Source: Sedimenticola hydrogenitrophicus (GTDB taxonomy: Bacteria > Pseudomonadota > Gammaproteobacteria > Chromatiales > Chromatiaceae). Taken from it: a stretch of DNA of 64,000 bases. Location of the stretch: positions 102,940-166,939 of the forward strand of contig NZ_JAQGEI010000005.1 of the NCBI RefSeq assembly GCF_029017505.1, written 5' to 3'. Shown here piece by piece: positions 35,361 to 48,936 of this stretch. The notes under the pieces were generated by a model. That model had not been told where the DNA came from. It did not search any database and worked only from the letters and a program-made list of their open reading frames with translations. Position numbers and translations under genes: made by a program. Positions within the stretch are counted from its first letter, which is position 1; every line of letters starts with the position of its first letter.

Positions 35361-35517
35361 AGATGCACCACGGAGACACGGAGGACACAGCGGTGTGTCC
35401 GGACAACGCAACGGATCGGGTCGTCGGGGAGGCACCGTTTACGGACTTGGAGTTGGCCCACATGAGAATCCTGTGATTTCTCTGCGCTCTCTGTGTCTCT
35501 GTGGTGCGGATAGATGC
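35361..35517. repeat. MITE-like palindromic element
   Basis: The ends are imperfect inverted repeats. The left reads GATGCACCACGGAGACACGG, and the right reads the same in reverse as CTGTGTCTCTGTGGTGCGGA followed by TAGATGC. The 157-bp interior has no gene. Elements with the CACCACAGAGACACAGAG theme are widely dispersed in bacteria. It lies between the MNIO promoter region and trxC, and the remainder of 35168-35553 has no gene. Confidence 0.7.
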
Positions 35518-35553
35518 AGGTAGTTAGCGACGGTTTTTTTCTGGAGAGGTGTG

Positions 35554-35979
<426 letters not shown>

Positions 35980-36142
35980 TTTTTGCCGGGTGTCGCATGG
36001 ACAGCGATACCCCGATTCAAGTAGAATTCCCCCGGTCGGCGGCTTTGCGATTCAGCGCAGTCGCTCCCAGAAAATCCTAAATCTTTGCGGGATGGCTCCC
36101 TTGAGACTGTCCCGTTTGGCATGCCTGAAGGGGACTGGTTTC

Positions 36143-37285
36143 TTGAGTAAGCCCGCAATATTGGTCTTGGAAGATGGAACGGTCTTCCGTGGTGAGTCCA
36201 TCGGTGCCGATGGTCAGACGGTCGGCGAGGTGGTCTTCAACACCGCCATCACCGGATATCAGGAGATCCTCACCGATCCCTCTTACTGTAAACAGATCGT
36301 CACCCTGACCTACCCCCACATCGGCAACACCGGCACCAACGACGAGGACGAGGAGTCCAATGCCGTCCACGCCGCCGGGTTGATCATCCGTGATCTACCG
36401 CTGCTGGCCAGCAGCTGGCGCAGTCGGCGTCCCCTGGATCAGTACCTGCGGGAAGAGGGGGTGGTGGCCATCGCCGGGATCGATACCCGCAAGCTGACCC
36501 GGATCCTGCGCGAGAAGGGAGCCCAGTCCGGTTGTATCGTCGCCGGCGAGCGGCCGGATGAGGCCGCCGCCCTGGATGCGGCCCGGTCGTTTCCCGGCCT
36601 CAAGGGCATGGACCTGGCGAAGGAGGTGACCACCCACCTCCCCTACGAGTGGGCACAGGGCACCTGGAGCCTGGAGGGCGGCCTGCCGGAGTCCCCGGGA
36701 CATCTGCTGGAGAGCCTGCCGACCCATGTGGTGGCCTACGATTACGGCATCAAGCGCAATATCCTGCGCATGCTGGTGGATCGCGGTTGCCGGGTCACGG
36801 TGGTGCCGGCGCAGACACCGGCCAGCAAGGTGCTGGAGCTGCAGCCGAATGGCGTGTTCCTGTCCAACGGACCGGGCGATCCGGAACCCTGTGACTACGC
36901 CATCGAGGCGATCAAAACGATTGTCGATAGCGGTATCCCGGTGTTCGGCATCTGTCTGGGACACCAGCTGCTGGCGCTGGCCAGCGGCGCCAAAACGGTG
37001 AAGATGAAGTTCGGCCACCACGGCGCCAACCACCCGGTGCAAAACCTGCAGGACAAGGTGGTGATGATCTCCAGCCAGAACCACGGTTTCGCGGTGGACG
37101 AGCAGAGCCTGCCGGACAATCTGCAGGCGACTTATCGCTCCCTGTTCGACGATTCGTTGCAGGGGATCCATCGCACCGACCGGCCGGCCTTCGGCTTCCA
37201 GGGGCATCCGGAAGCCAGTCCCGGACCCCATGACGTGGCGCCGGTGTTCGACCACTTTATCGAGTTAATGCAAGCCGCGGAATAG
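36143..37285 (+). CDS. carA: Carbamoyl-phosphate synthase small subunit
   Basis: CarA is the glutamine amidotransferase subunit that feeds ammonia to CarB for arginine and pyrimidine synthesis. The open frame extends further upstream. TTG at 36143 is chosen because it gives the normal N terminus (M)[18 protein letters not shown] with AAGGGGA upstream. The N-terminal domain shows [17 protein letters not shown]. The class I amidotransferase domain has [10 protein letters not shown], the nucleophilic cysteine in [13 protein letters not shown] and the His/Glu pair in [12 protein letters not shown]. At 380 residues its length is normal. carB follows after 55 bp. Confidence 0.95.
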   Translation: MSKPAILVLEDGTVFRGESIGADGQTVGEVVFNTAITGYQEILTDPSYCKQIVTLTYPHIGNTGTNDEDEESNAVHAAGLIIRDLPLLASSWRSRRPLDQYLREEGVVAIAGIDTRKLTRILREKGAQSGCIVAGERPDEAAALDAARSFPGLKGMDLAKEVTTHLPYEWAQGTWSLEGGLPESPGHLLESLPTHVVAYDYGIKRNILRMLVDRGCRVTVVPAQTPASKVLELQPNGVFLSNGPGDPEPCDYAIEAIKTIVDSGIPVFGICLGHQLLALASGAKTVKMKFGHHGANHPVQNLQDKVVMISSQNHGFAVDEQSLPDNLQATYRSLFDDSLQGIHRTDRPAFGFQGHPEASPGPHDVAPVFDHFIELMQAAE

Positions 37286-37340
37286 TGCGGGTTAGTCGAC
37301 AACTGAAACAAGCCATTTACTGCGGATTTGAAAGCAACCA

Positions 37341-40547
<3,207 letters not shown>

Positions 40548-40598
40548 TCCGCGTCCGGATCGGCTGCGAGGAGAGAGAACAGAGATGAGGTTTAAGCT

Positions 40599-41075
40599 AT
40601 GAGCAAGGTACCCCTGACAGTCAGAGGTGCGGAGAATCTGCGCGCCGAGTTGACTCAGCTGAAGCAGGTGGCGCGCCCGAAGGTGATCCAGGCCATCGCC
40701 GAGGCGCGCGCCCATGGCGATCTGAAGGAGAACGCGGAATACCATGCCGCGCGTGAGCAACAGGGCTTTATCGAGGGCCGGATCAAGGATATCGAGTCCA
40801 AACTCTCGCATGCCCAGATTATCGATGTGAAGAGTATCAATGCCGATGGCCGGGTGATTTTCGGCGCCACCGTCGACGTGTATGAAGAGGAGGAGGATGC
40901 CGAGCACACCTTCCAGATCGTCGGCGATGACGAGGCGGATATCAAGCAGGGGCTGATCTCGGTCAGCTCGCCCATGGCGCGCGCGTTGATCGGCAAGTCG
41001 GTGGGTGACGAGACGGCGGTCCAGACCCCGAATGGCCTGCGGCACATGGAGATCCTGGCCGTGCGTTATGAGTAA
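40599..41075 (+). CDS. greA: Transcription elongation factor GreA
   Basis: GreA enters the RNA polymerase secondary channel and stimulates cleavage of backtracked transcripts. The 158-residue protein has the N-terminal coiled coil with the acidic tip [20 protein letters not shown] and the C-terminal FKBP-like domain ending [15 protein letters not shown]. The position directly downstream of carAB is conserved in Gammaproteobacteria. A hairpin at 41101 follows. Confidence 0.96.
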   Translation: MSKVPLTVRGAENLRAELTQLKQVARPKVIQAIAEARAHGDLKENAEYHAAREQQGFIEGRIKDIESKLSHAQIIDVKSINADGRVIFGATVDVYEEEEDAEHTFQIVGDDEADIKQGLISVSSPMARALIGKSVGDETAVQTPNGLRHMEILAVRYE

Positions 41076-41100
41076 CGGCCCGGGTTGACAGTATTCCATC

Positions 41101-41120
41101 ACGGGGGCGCAAGCCCCCGT
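41101..41120 (+). terminator. Hairpin after greA
   Basis: A perfect 8-bp stem, ACGGGGGC and GCCCCCGT around GCAA, lies 25 bp after the greA stop. It is followed by TTGG rather than a full U-run. It probably ends the carAB-greA transcript. Confidence 0.65.
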
Positions 41121-41203
41121 TTGGTTCAGGCCCCTTTGGGATCAGGCCGGTTGTGAATCAGCCCGTTCTGAATCGGAGTAACCTGGCCCGATGGCAAGGC
41201 TTT

Positions 41204-41503
41204 TCAATCTTTTTCCAGGGTGATGACCGGTTTGTCGGGGTTGCGCCGGAAAAAGGCGGCCACATGGCCGATGGACTGGACCAGTTCGGCGCCACAGCGG
41301 CCGCAGATCTGTCCAATCATCTGCTGACGCTCCTCCCGGTCGCCGGCATTCAGTCTTACCTTGATCAGTTCATGGGTGTTGAGGGTGATATCCAGTTCAT
41401 TGATCACCGCCTCGGTCAGGCCGTTCTGACCGACGATCACCACCGGATTGAGGTGATGAACCAGACTCTTCAACTGGCGGATCTGTTTTTTTGTCAACGG
41501 CAT
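41204..41503 (-). CDS. yhbY: YhbY/CRM-domain RNA-binding protein
   Basis: The 99-residue protein is a single CRM domain associated with 50S ribosome precursors. It shows the opening MPLTKKQIRQLKSLVHHLNP, the conserved GQNGLTEAVINELD loop, a HELIKVRL strand and the closing GHVAAFFRR. The frame is open further upstream but the start at 41503 matches the family. It is divergent from rlmE, a conserved gammaproteobacterial pairing, with a palindromic repeat between them. Confidence 0.94.
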   Translation of the reverse strand: MPLTKKQIRQLKSLVHHLNPVVIVGQNGLTEAVINELDITLNTHELIKVRLNAGDREERQQMIGQICGRCGAELVQSIGHVAAFFRRNPDKPVITLEKD

Positions 41504-41595
41504 GGTGGACTCCGGTCGGTGTTGAAAGGCCGCGCATTCTAACGCAGTTATAGAGTGGCTGACACTCTTTTGATAAAGGGGGCTTTTTGCAGATT

Positions 41596-41754
41596 GTAGC
41601 CTGGATGGAGCCCGCCCCACGCAGGCTCGGTAGACACGCAACCCCGGGCGGGCGGAATCCGGGGCATGGTACCGTGTCTGCTCCAATCCCCGGATTACGC
41701 CGTCATGGGTGTGGGTGGTTGTTCCGGTTTCGGTGACGGCTTCATCCGGGCTAC
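41596..41754. repeat. Palindromic intergenic repeat (GTAGCCYGGATG-type ends)
   Basis: The left end GTAGCCTGGATGGAG and the right end CTTCATCCGGGCTAC are imperfect inverted repeats. Inside, GGCGGAATCCGGGGCAT and CCCCGGATTACGCCG form a second inverted pair. No ORF is present. Repeats of this GTAGCCCGGATG theme are common non-coding elements in Proteobacteria. It fills the space between yhbY and rlmE. Confidence 0.7.
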
Positions 41755-41795
41755 GGTGCTTGTAGACAATCCGAACACTGTTATAAGTAGGGCAG

Positions 41796-42416
41796 ATGAA
41801 AAAAAGCAAAAGCAGTCACCAGTGGCTGGACAGGCACTTCAATGATGCCTATGTAAAGCGCGCCCAGGCCGAGGGATATCGCTCGCGGGCGGCCTATAAA
41901 CTGCTGGAGTTACAGGAAAAAGATCAACTGTTGAGTCCAGGACAGGTGGTCGTGGATCTCGGTGCGGCACCCGGCGGCTGGTCCCAGGTGGCGGCCCGGC
42001 TGGTTGGCGGCAAGGGCCGGGTGTTTGCCCTGGATATCCTCGCCATGGATGCGCTTCCCGGGGTCGATTTTATTCAGGGTGATTTCCGCGAGGATGCATC
42101 GGTCGAGCAGTTGCGGGCGCTGCTGGCCGGTCGGGCGGTGGATCTTGTAATTTCCGACATGGCCCCCAATGTGAGTGGTATGAGCGCAGTCGATCAGCCC
42201 CGCGCCATGTATTTGTGTGAACTGGCACTGGAATATGCACGCGAAGTGCTGCGTCCGGGAGGCGGTTTTGTGGTCAAGGTCTTTCAGGGTGAGGGGTTTG
42301 ATCAATATGTCAGGGGTGTGCGAAGTAGCTTCACCCGGGTGACAACACGTAAACCCGCCGCTTCACGGCCACAGAGCCGCGAGGTCTATCTGGTGGCGAG
42401 GGGCTATAATGTATAG
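41796..42416 (+). CDS. rlmE: 23S rRNA (uridine(2552)-2'-O)-methyltransferase
   Basis: RlmE (FtsJ/RrmJ) methylates U2552 in the 50S A-site. The 206-residue protein has [17 protein letters not shown], the SAM motif [25 protein letters not shown], and the K-D-K-E tetrad members in [10 protein letters not shown] and [10 protein letters not shown]. The start at 41796 is preceded by a weak AGGG. It is followed by ftsH, as in most Gammaproteobacteria. Confidence 0.96.
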   Translation: MKKSKSSHQWLDRHFNDAYVKRAQAEGYRSRAAYKLLELQEKDQLLSPGQVVVDLGAAPGGWSQVAARLVGGKGRVFALDILAMDALPGVDFIQGDFREDASVEQLRALLAGRAVDLVISDMAPNVSGMSAVDQPRAMYLCELALEYAREVLRPGGGFVVKVFQGEGFDQYVRGVRSSFTRVTTRKPAASRPQSREVYLVARGYNV

Positions 42417-42554
42417 TACTGTAGATCGCTCATTTAGATGATAACCAGTTGAATTTTGACCGGTTCCTGTGGTCGATAATGCAAGTGGGCCGGAAAGCGT
42501 CGAGGCGGTGTAGGGATTTTCTCGGCATGGGCAGTAATGTAGAGGGTTTCAACC

Positions 42555-44495
42555 TTGAATGATATGGCAAAGAATCTGATTCTCTGGGTGATCATCGCGA
42601 TCGTTTTGATGTCAGTATTCAACAACTTCTCCACCCAGACCACGCAGACCAATGCGCTTTCCTATTCGGATTTTATTGCCCAGGTAAAGAATGGCGCAGT
42701 CGAGAAAGTGAATATCGATGGCCGCGAGATCAAGGGTACCCTCTCCTCCGGTGCCAGCTTCTCCACCTATAGCCCCGGTGATGACGGGCTGGTGGGCGAC
42801 CTGCTGAACAACAATGTTCAGATCGTCGCGACCCCGCCGGATAAGCCGTCTATCCTGATGACCATCCTGATCAACTGGTTCCCGCTGTTTATCCTGATCG
42901 GCCTGTGGATCTTCTTCATGCGCCAGATGCAGGGTGGCGGTGCCGGCCGCGGTGCCATGTCCTTCGGCAAGAGCAAGGCGCGCATGTTGGGCGAGGACCA
43001 GGTCAAGGTGACCTTTGCCGATGTCGCCGGCGTCGAGGAGGCCAAGGAAGAGGTCTCGGAGATGGTCGAATTCCTGCGTGACCCCTCCAAATTCCAGAAA
43101 CTCGGTGGCAAGATCCCCAAGGGTGTGCTGATGGTCGGCTCACCCGGTACCGGCAAGACCCTGCTGGCCAGGGCCATTGCCGGCGAGGCCAAGGTCCCGT
43201 TCTTCACCATCTCCGGCTCCGATTTCGTCGAGATGTTCGTCGGTGTCGGCGCCTCCCGCGTGCGCGATATGTTCGAACAGGCGAAGAAGCACGCCCCCTG
43301 TATCATCTTTATCGACGAGATCGATGCCGTCGGCCGCCACCGTGGTGCCGGTCTTGGCGGCGGGCATGACGAACGCGAGCAGACACTCAACCAGCTGCTG
43401 GTGGAGATGGATGGATTTGAAGGCAACGAGGGGGTCATCGTCATCGCCGCGACCAACCGTCCCGATGTGCTGGACCCCGCGCTGTTGCGTCCCGGCCGTT
43501 TCGACCGCCAGGTGGTGGTGCCACTGCCCGACGTGCGTGGCCGCGAGCAGATCCTGAAAGTGCACCTGCGCAAGGTGGCGGCCTCGGACGACGTAAAACC
43601 GGGGCTGATTGCGCGCGGCACCCCGGGCTTTTCCGGCGCCGATCTCGCCAACCTGGTGAACGAGGCGGCGCTGTTTGCCGCCCGCTCCAACAAGCGCATG
43701 GTGGAGATGGCCGAGATGGAACGGGCCAAGGACAAGATCATGATGGGCGCCGAGCGCAAGTCCATGGTGATGAACGAAAAAGAGAAGACACTTACCGCCT
43801 ACCACGAGGCGGGCCATGCCATCGTGGGCCGCAATGTGCCTTCTCATGACCCGGTCTACAAGGTGAGCATTATTCCGCGGGGCCGGGCTCTGGGTGTCAC
43901 CATGTTCCTGCCCGAGGAGGACCGCTACAGCCTGAGCAAAGAGCATCTGGAGAGTCAGATCTCCAGCCTGTTCGGCGGCCGCGTGGCGGAAGAGCTGGTG
44001 TTCGGCAAGGAGATGGTGACCACCGGTGCCTCCAACGATATCCAACGCGCTACCGGCCTTGCCCGCAGCATGGTCACCAAGTGGGGACTCTCCGATCGCC
44101 TGGGCCCGCTGATGTATGGCGAGGAGGAGGAGGAGGTGTTCCTGGGGCGTTCCGTGACCCAGCACAAGAATGTCTCCGACGAAACCGCCCATGCCATCGA
44201 TGAAGAGGTGCATAGCATCATCGACCGCAACTACGCGCGCGCGCGGCAGATCATCGAGGAGAACATTGAAAAACTTCACATGATGGCCGAGGCGCTGATG
44301 AAGTATGAAACCATCGACAGTGCCCAGATCAACGACATCATGTCCGGCAAGCGGCCCCAGCCGCCCGCGGACTGGATCGATGAGTCGGATTCTTCACCTA
44401 AATCCGGCGGCGGCGGCGACCTGAAGGCCGATGTGGTTGACAAGCCCAAGGGGGACTCCCCTGACGGCATCGGCGGTCCTGCCGGACAGCACTGA
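42555..44495 (+). CDS. ftsH: ATP-dependent zinc metalloprotease FtsH
   Basis: FtsH is the membrane-anchored AAA+ protease that degrades sigma-32, LpxC and unassembled membrane proteins. The 646-residue protein has two N-terminal transmembrane helices (about 8-25 and 100-120). The AAA domain shows Walker [12 protein letters not shown], Walker [10 protein letters not shown], the SRH region [20 protein letters not shown] and the pore motif FVG. The zinc-protease motif is HEAGH in [11 protein letters not shown]. The C terminus is glycine/serine-rich. The TTG at 42555 gives the family N terminus [11 protein letters not shown] with GAGGG upstream, and ATG at 42564 is the alternative. Confidence 0.96.
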   Translation: MNDMAKNLILWVIIAIVLMSVFNNFSTQTTQTNALSYSDFIAQVKNGAVEKVNIDGREIKGTLSSGASFSTYSPGDDGLVGDLLNNNVQIVATPPDKPSILMTILINWFPLFILIGLWIFFMRQMQGGGAGRGAMSFGKSKARMLGEDQVKVTFADVAGVEEAKEEVSEMVEFLRDPSKFQKLGGKIPKGVLMVGSPGTGKTLLARAIAGEAKVPFFTISGSDFVEMFVGVGASRVRDMFEQAKKHAPCIIFIDEIDAVGRHRGAGLGGGHDEREQTLNQLLVEMDGFEGNEGVIVIAATNRPDVLDPALLRPGRFDRQVVVPLPDVRGREQILKVHLRKVAASDDVKPGLIARGTPGFSGADLANLVNEAALFAARSNKRMVEMAEMERAKDKIMMGAERKSMVMNEKEKTLTAYHEAGHAIVGRNVPSHDPVYKVSIIPRGRALGVTMFLPEEDRYSLSKEHLESQISSLFGGRVAEELVFGKEMVTTGASNDIQRATGLARSMVTKWGLSDRLGPLMYGEEEEEVFLGRSVTQHKNVSDETAHAIDEEVHSIIDRNYARARQIIEENIEKLHMMAEALMKYETIDSAQINDIMSGKRPQPPADWIDESDSSPKSGGGGDLKADVVDKPKGDSPDGIGGPAGQH

Positions 44496-44523
44496 CCCAT
44501 CGCGGATACGGCCGTTGTCCGCC

Positions 44524-45363
44524 ATGACCCTGCTCGATTGCGCCGGTAAACCTGTCGATCTCCATCGCCCGCGGGTCATGGGCATACTCAACATCACCCC
44601 CGACTCCTTTTCGGATGGGGGTGTTTTCATTTCCCGTGATGCCGCCCTGGAGCGGGCCCGCGCCATGGTCGCCGAGGGTGCCGATATCCTGGATGTCGGC
44701 GGGGAATCCACCCGCCCGGGTGCCCGCGCGGTTTCGGCGCAGGAGGAACTGGACCGGGTTATCCCCGTTATTCAGACCATTGCCGCCGAGCTTGGCGTGC
44801 CTGTTTCGGTGGATACCAACAAGGCGACCGTGATGCGTGAAGCGGTGGCTGCCGGGGCAGGGATGATCAATGATGTCATGGCGTTGCAAGACGCGGGTGC
44901 GCTGGCGGCCGCCGCGGCACTGGATGTGCCGGTCTGTCTGATGCACATGCAGGGGTTGCCCCGGACCATGCAGCAAAACCCGCGGTATCAGGATGTGGTG
45001 GCGGAGGTGATGGCGTTCCTGCAGGCGCGGGTCGAAGCCTGTCTGGCGTCCGGTATCCCCAGAAGCCGACTGTTGCTTGATCCGGGATTTGGCTTCGGCA
45101 AAACCCTGCGGCACAATCTCCTGCTGCTGCGGCACCTGGAGCGATTCAACGAGCTGCGACTTCCGCTGTTGGTCGGCATTTCCAGAAAATCCATGATCGG
45201 CGCGGTACTCGGCGATGCCCCTGTGGATCAGCGGCTGTCGGGTGGGCTGGCCTGCGCGGTGATGGCGGTCGAGCGGGGGGCGGCGATCATCCGCACCCAT
45301 GATGTGAAAGCGACGGCCGATGCGCTGTGCATGGCCCATGCCGTGATGAAGTGTGAAGTTTGA
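44524..45363 (+). CDS. folP: Dihydropteroate synthase
   Basis: FolP condenses p-aminobenzoate with dihydropterin pyrophosphate in folate synthesis. The 279-residue TIM barrel has the two signature blocks MGILNITPDSFSDGG and ILDVGGESTRPGA, plus INDVMALQD, LLDPGFGFGKTLRHN and the late VGISRKSMIG. The start at 44524 lies 28 bp after ftsH, a conserved pair. Its last few codons (MKCEV) lie inside a long inverted repeat, so the C terminus may have been rewritten by that element. Confidence 0.95.
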   Translation: MTLLDCAGKPVDLHRPRVMGILNITPDSFSDGGVFISRDAALERARAMVAEGADILDVGGESTRPGARAVSAQEELDRVIPVIQTIAAELGVPVSVDTNKATVMREAVAAGAGMINDVMALQDAGALAAAAALDVPVCLMHMQGLPRTMQQNPRYQDVVAEVMAFLQARVEACLASGIPRSRLLLDPGFGFGKTLRHNLLLLRHLERFNELRLPLLVGISRKSMIGAVLGDAPVDQRLSGGLACAVMAVERGAAIIRTHDVKATADALCMAHAVMKCEV

Positions 45364-45400
45364 AGTGTGAAGGGAGACCTTTTCAAACTTCACACTTCAT
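45346..45400 (+). terminator. 19-bp perfect inverted repeat overlapping the folP 3' end
   Basis: The arms ATGAAGTGTGAAGTTTGAA (45346-45364) and its exact complement (45382-45400) flank a 17-nt loop that repeats GTGTGAAG. The left arm supplies the last six folP codons including the stop. A strong hairpin in RNA would form, followed by a weakly T-rich stretch. It probably works as a folP terminator and looks like a mobile or dispersed repeat that landed on the gene end. Confidence 0.6.
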
Positions 45401-45442
45401 CTAGTCTTATTTGTTAATTTACAGGGATCGAGGGGAGCAGCC

Positions 45443-46819
45443 TTGAAACGGAAATATTTTGGAACAGACGGCATTCGCGGCCGTGTCGGAGAGGGAAAGA
45501 TAACCCCGGAATTTGTCATGCGTCTCGGTTGGGCCGCGGGACGGGTGCTCGGCAAGGGCAGTGGCAGCAAGGTGTTGATCGGCAAGGATACCCGGATCTC
45601 CGGTTACCTGCTGGAGTCGGCGCTGGAGGCCGGCCTGGTGGCCGCCGGTGTGGATATCCACCTGTTGGGCCCCATGCCGACCCCCGGTATTGCCTATCTG
45701 ACCCGCACCCTGCATGCCCAGGCGGGTATCGTGATCAGCGCCTCGCATAATCCCCATTGCGACAACGGTATCAAGTTCTTTTCCAGCGAAGGCAAGAAGC
45801 TCCCCGACGAGGTGGAGTTGGCGATCGAGCGGGAACTGGATAAACCGATGACCACGGTGGAGTCCGAGCGGCTGGGCAAGGCCTATCGGGTCAGTGATGC
45901 CGCGGGTCGCTATATAGAATTCTGCAAAAGCACCATCCCCTGGACCATGAGTTTCCAGGGCATGAAGATCGTGGTCGACTGCGCCCACGGCGCCACCTAC
46001 CACATTGCACCCCACGTCTTCAGGGAGGTGGGGGCCGAGGTGATCGCGATCGGCGCCGAGCCCGACGGGCTGAATATCAATGCCGGATTCGGTTCGACCC
46101 ATATCGAAACCCTGCAGAAGGCGGTGCTGGCGGAGCAGGCCGATCTGGGGATCGCCCTGGATGGTGATGGTGACCGTCTGATCATGGTGGATGTCAACGG
46201 GGCCGTGCTGGATGGTGATGACATACTCTATATCATCGCCTGTTCCCGGTTGCGCCGAGGCGTCCTGAATGGCGGTGTGGTGGGCACCAAGATGACCAAC
46301 TTCGGCCTCGAGCGTGCCCTGAACGAACACGGCATCGACCTGGTGCGCACCGACGTGGGGGATCGTTATATCCTGGAACGGCTGGAGATTGAGCGCTGGT
46401 GTCTGGGGGGTGAGCCGTCGGGGCATATCATCTGCCTGGATCGCACCACCACCGGTGACGGCATCATCTCGGCGCTGCAGGTGCTGGCCGAGATCAACAA
46501 GAGCGGCGTGGCCCTGCACGAGTTGCGCGAAGGCTACCAGAAGTATCCGCAGATCACCCGAAACGTGAAGCTGGGCAGTATCCCGGCTGCCGAGTTGATG
46601 GCCGCCGCGCCGGTGCGGCAGGCGGTTGTCGAGGCCGAGACGGCGCTTGCCGGATCGGGGCGCGTGTTGTTGCGGCCCTCAGGCACCGAACCGCTGATCA
46701 GGGTAACGCTGGAAGGCCCGGATGACGCCCAGATTCAGGGACTGTCGCAGCAGATTGTCGATGTCCTGGAGCGGCTCATGAGCGAGTCGGCGGGAGGCCG
46801 GTCGGTGGTCTCGTTCTGA
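45443..46819 (+). CDS. glmM: Phosphoglucosamine mutase
   Basis: GlmM converts glucosamine-6-phosphate to glucosamine-1-phosphate for UDP-GlcNAc and thus peptidoglycan and LPS. The start is TTG after GAGGGGAG, giving the standard N terminus [19 protein letters not shown]. The phosphoserine loop is [17 protein letters not shown], the metal loop DGDGDRL and the sugar-binding loop GGEPSGHII, with [11 protein letters not shown] near the end. At 458 residues its length is slightly above typical. The ftsH-folP-glmM order is conserved in the class. Confidence 0.96.
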   Translation: MKRKYFGTDGIRGRVGEGKITPEFVMRLGWAAGRVLGKGSGSKVLIGKDTRISGYLLESALEAGLVAAGVDIHLLGPMPTPGIAYLTRTLHAQAGIVISASHNPHCDNGIKFFSSEGKKLPDEVELAIERELDKPMTTVESERLGKAYRVSDAAGRYIEFCKSTIPWTMSFQGMKIVVDCAHGATYHIAPHVFREVGAEVIAIGAEPDGLNINAGFGSTHIETLQKAVLAEQADLGIALDGDGDRLIMVDVNGAVLDGDDILYIIACSRLRRGVLNGGVVGTKMTNFGLERALNEHGIDLVRTDVGDRYILERLEIERWCLGGEPSGHIICLDRTTTGDGIISALQVLAEINKSGVALHELREGYQKYPQITRNVKLGSIPAAELMAAAPVRQAVVEAETALAGSGRVLLRPSGTEPLIRVTLEGPDDAQIQGLSQQIVDVLERLMSESAGGRSVVSF

Positions 46820-46849
46820 GTGCTGTCCATTATCGACAGCGCTTAGTTC

Positions 46850-47074
46850 TACTTTGTCAGATTCTGGTGCTGTTTCCGATATTGGGCGGATAGCTTCCGG
46901 GTGAAAGGATTCCAAGACACGCCGTTAACCCATCCCTGGGGGCTCGGCGGCGGCATGGCATCCTCGGCTCCGTAAACGGTACATCCCTGTACCACTCCTC
47001 CTGCCGCCGACGGTCTTGAAATCCTCCCACCCGAAAGCCCTGAGGAAGCCGGTCCAAGTCAATCTGACAAAGTA
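46850..47074. repeat. MITE-like element with 14-bp terminal inverted repeats
   Basis: The ends TACTTTGTCAGATT (46850-46863) and AATCTGACAAAGTA (47061-47074) are exact complements. Inner arms also pair imperfectly: TTCCGGGTGAAAGGATTCCA with the complement of TTGAAATCCTCCCACCCGAA. The centre (46919-46960) carries the inverted copy of the 23.3-kb repeat core, GCCGTTAACCCATCCCTGGG. No protein is encoded. The rest of 46820-47309 contains no gene. Confidence 0.75.
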
Positions 47075-47309
47075 TCTTCGAGAGTCGGAGTCAAGACGCG
47101 CGAGTGCAGTTGAAAGTCCACTGGGGCGGGGCGGCTCCGGCCTTGGTGACGCGCAAGGATTGCGGATTACCATAGGGATAACTGATCCCATCTATTCCAT
47201 TTCCTGATTTGCTTTAGCGGGGTGCGGTGGCTAGACTTTTCTCGCTATTGTCATCTGAAAGGCCATCGTCGATGGTGAATTGTTAAAGCGAATCTGTCAG
47301 GAGAAAACC

Positions 47310-48062
47310 ATGCGTCAACCACTCGTTGCGGGTAACTGGAAAATGAATGGCTCCCTGGAGAGCATCACCCGGCTGCTCGATGGAATCAAGGCGGGGATGG
47401 CGGACGTGAAGCGGGCCGAGGTGGCTGTCTGCGCCCCGGCGATCTACCTGCCGGCCGTCCAGCAGCAGTTGCAGGGCAGCCCGGTCGGCTGGGGTGCGCA
47501 GGATGTTTCAGCAGAACCGTCCGGTGCCTATACCGGCGAGATCGCCACCTCCATGCTGGCGGACTTCGGCTGCAAATATGTCATCGTCGGTCACTCCGAA
47601 CGGCGTGCCTACCACGCCGAGAGCGATGAGCTGGTGGCGCGCAAGTTTGCCGCGGCCCGGGCGGCGGGGTTGGTTCCCATTCTGTGCGTGGGGGAGACCC
47701 TTGCCGAGCGGGAGCAGGGTATCACCGAGTCGGTGGTTGCCCGCCAGTTGGATGCGGTTATCGAGCTGCAGGGGGCCGCTGCCCTGGCCGACGGCGTGGT
47801 CGCTTATGAGCCGGTATGGGCCATTGGCACCGGGGAGACCGCTACACCGGAACAGGCGCAGGAGGTGCACGCGTTCATCCGTCTGCGTATCGCCGGGCAT
47901 GACGCGGCTGTGGCGGAGGGCCTGCGCATTCTTTATGGTGGCAGCATGAAACCCGGGAATGCCCAGGAGCTGATCGCCAAACCGGATATCGACGGCGGCC
48001 TGATTGGCGGGGCTTCGCTTGATGCCGGGGATTTTCTGGGCATCTGTACCGCGGCCAACTGA
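47310..48062 (+). CDS. tpiA: Triosephosphate isomerase
   Basis: TpiA interconverts dihydroxyacetone phosphate and glyceraldehyde-3-phosphate. The 250-residue TIM barrel has the lysine of AGNWKMNGS, the catalytic histidine in VIVGHSERR, the glutamate in [12 protein letters not shown] and the phosphate loop [11 protein letters not shown], with GLIGGASL at the end. The ATG at 47310 follows AGGAG at good spacing. It precedes secG, as in many Gammaproteobacteria. Confidence 0.96.
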   Translation: MRQPLVAGNWKMNGSLESITRLLDGIKAGMADVKRAEVAVCAPAIYLPAVQQQLQGSPVGWGAQDVSAEPSGAYTGEIATSMLADFGCKYVIVGHSERRAYHAESDELVARKFAAARAAGLVPILCVGETLAEREQGITESVVARQLDAVIELQGAAALADGVVAYEPVWAIGTGETATPEQAQEVHAFIRLRIAGHDAAVAEGLRILYGGSMKPGNAQELIAKPDIDGGLIGGASLDAGDFLGICTAAN

Positions 48063-48083
48063 TCGCTTGTCCTGGCAAGTTTT

Positions 48084-48248
48084 GTCGGGTGGGTTAGGTG
48101 CGCCCCGCGCCGGGGGTGGCCGTTTGCGTGGCGTCGTGCGCGCCGTAACCCACCGTTTGGCGGGTTGAGAAAACGATGGATTACACGGCGCCCGGCTGTT
48201 GTTGTGGTCTGGAAGTGTGGTGCCTGTGCGCCGCTAATCCACCCTACG
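48084..48248. repeat. Palindromic intergenic repeat between tpiA and secG
   Basis: The ends GTCGGGTGGGTTAGGTGCGCC and GCGCCGCTAATCCACCCTAC are imperfect inverted repeats. Internal GCGCGCCGTAACCCACC and GGATTACACGGCGC form further partial complements. It belongs to the common theme GTAGGGTGGGTTA...TAACCCACC found as dispersed non-coding repeats in Proteobacteria. No gene is present in 48063-48397. Confidence 0.65.
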
Positions 48249-48397
48249 AAATGTCTGGCGATGTAGGATAATTGTCCGGTTTATTCGCGGTAAAAACCTT
48301 TAAAAATTTGTTTTTTGATGCCGATGTGGCTTCTTTCTCGCAACTGCATCAGGTACAATGCGCGCTTTGAATTTTCAGCTATACAACGGAAGCCCGA

Positions 48398-48811
48398 ATG
48401 CAAACAGTTCTGGTCGTAGTCCATCTCTTCCTGGCCGTCGGTGTCATTGGTCTCGTGCTGATGCAGCACGGCAAGGGCGCTGATGCGGGCGCGGCTTTTG
48501 GCTCCGGTTCATCCGGCACGGTTTTTGGTGCTGCGGGTTCCGCTAATTTCCTCAGCCGCGCGACGGCGCTGCTGGCAACCCTTTTCTTCCTTACCAGTCT
48601 GGGCATGGGCTGGTATTCCATGCAATCGGTAGAGCGGCCGGGGTTGATGATTGAAGAGCAGGGGCCGGCGGTTGAAATACCGGTCTCCAAACAGGCGCCG
48701 GCATCTGAGGTTCCCGCGGTGCCCGGTGCAACCAGCGAAAATACCGGAGGCGTTCCGGTGGTTCCTCAGGCGACAACTGACAACGGTGAGCAGCCGAAGG
48801 CAACTGAATGA
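48398..48811 (+). CDS. secG: Preprotein translocase subunit SecG
   Basis: SecG is the small SecYEG translocon subunit that assists SecA cycling. The 137-residue protein has two transmembrane helices (about 2-22 and 55-74) around the conserved cytoplasmic loop GLVLMQHGKGADAGAAFGSG and FGAAGSANFLSRATA. A long proline/alanine/glutamate-rich periplasmic tail is typical of the class. The tRNA-Leu gene lies 30 bp downstream, a conserved arrangement. Confidence 0.95.
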   Translation: MQTVLVVVHLFLAVGVIGLVLMQHGKGADAGAAFGSGSSGTVFGAAGSANFLSRATALLATLFFLTSLGMGWYSMQSVERPGLMIEEQGPAVEIPVSKQAPASEVPAVPGATSENTGGVPVVPQATTDNGEQPKATE

Positions 48812-48841
48812 AGTGATTTGATGGGCTACATAAGCCCGAAT

Positions 48842-48926
48842 GCCGATGTGGTGAAATTGGTAGACACGCTATCTTGAGGGGGTAGTGGCGCAAGCCGTGC
48901 CGGTTCAAATCCGGCCATCGGCACCA
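48842..48926 (+). tRNA. tRNA-Leu (anticodon GAG)
   Basis: The acceptor stem GCCGATG pairs with CATCGGC, followed by A and an encoded CCA. The D arm is followed by the anticodon arm CTATC-TTGAGGG-GGTAG, giving GAG. The class II variable arm is TGGCGCAAGCCG and the T loop TTCAAAT sits in GCCGG/CCGGC. The position between secG and nuoA is conserved in Gammaproteobacteria. Confidence 0.96.
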
Positions 48927-48936
48927 TACAGTAGAA

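Noticed and set aside
36091..36142. ATG at 36091 as the carA start
   Set aside because: It adds residues absent from the family and lacks a ribosome site. TTG at 36143 gives the canonical N terminus.
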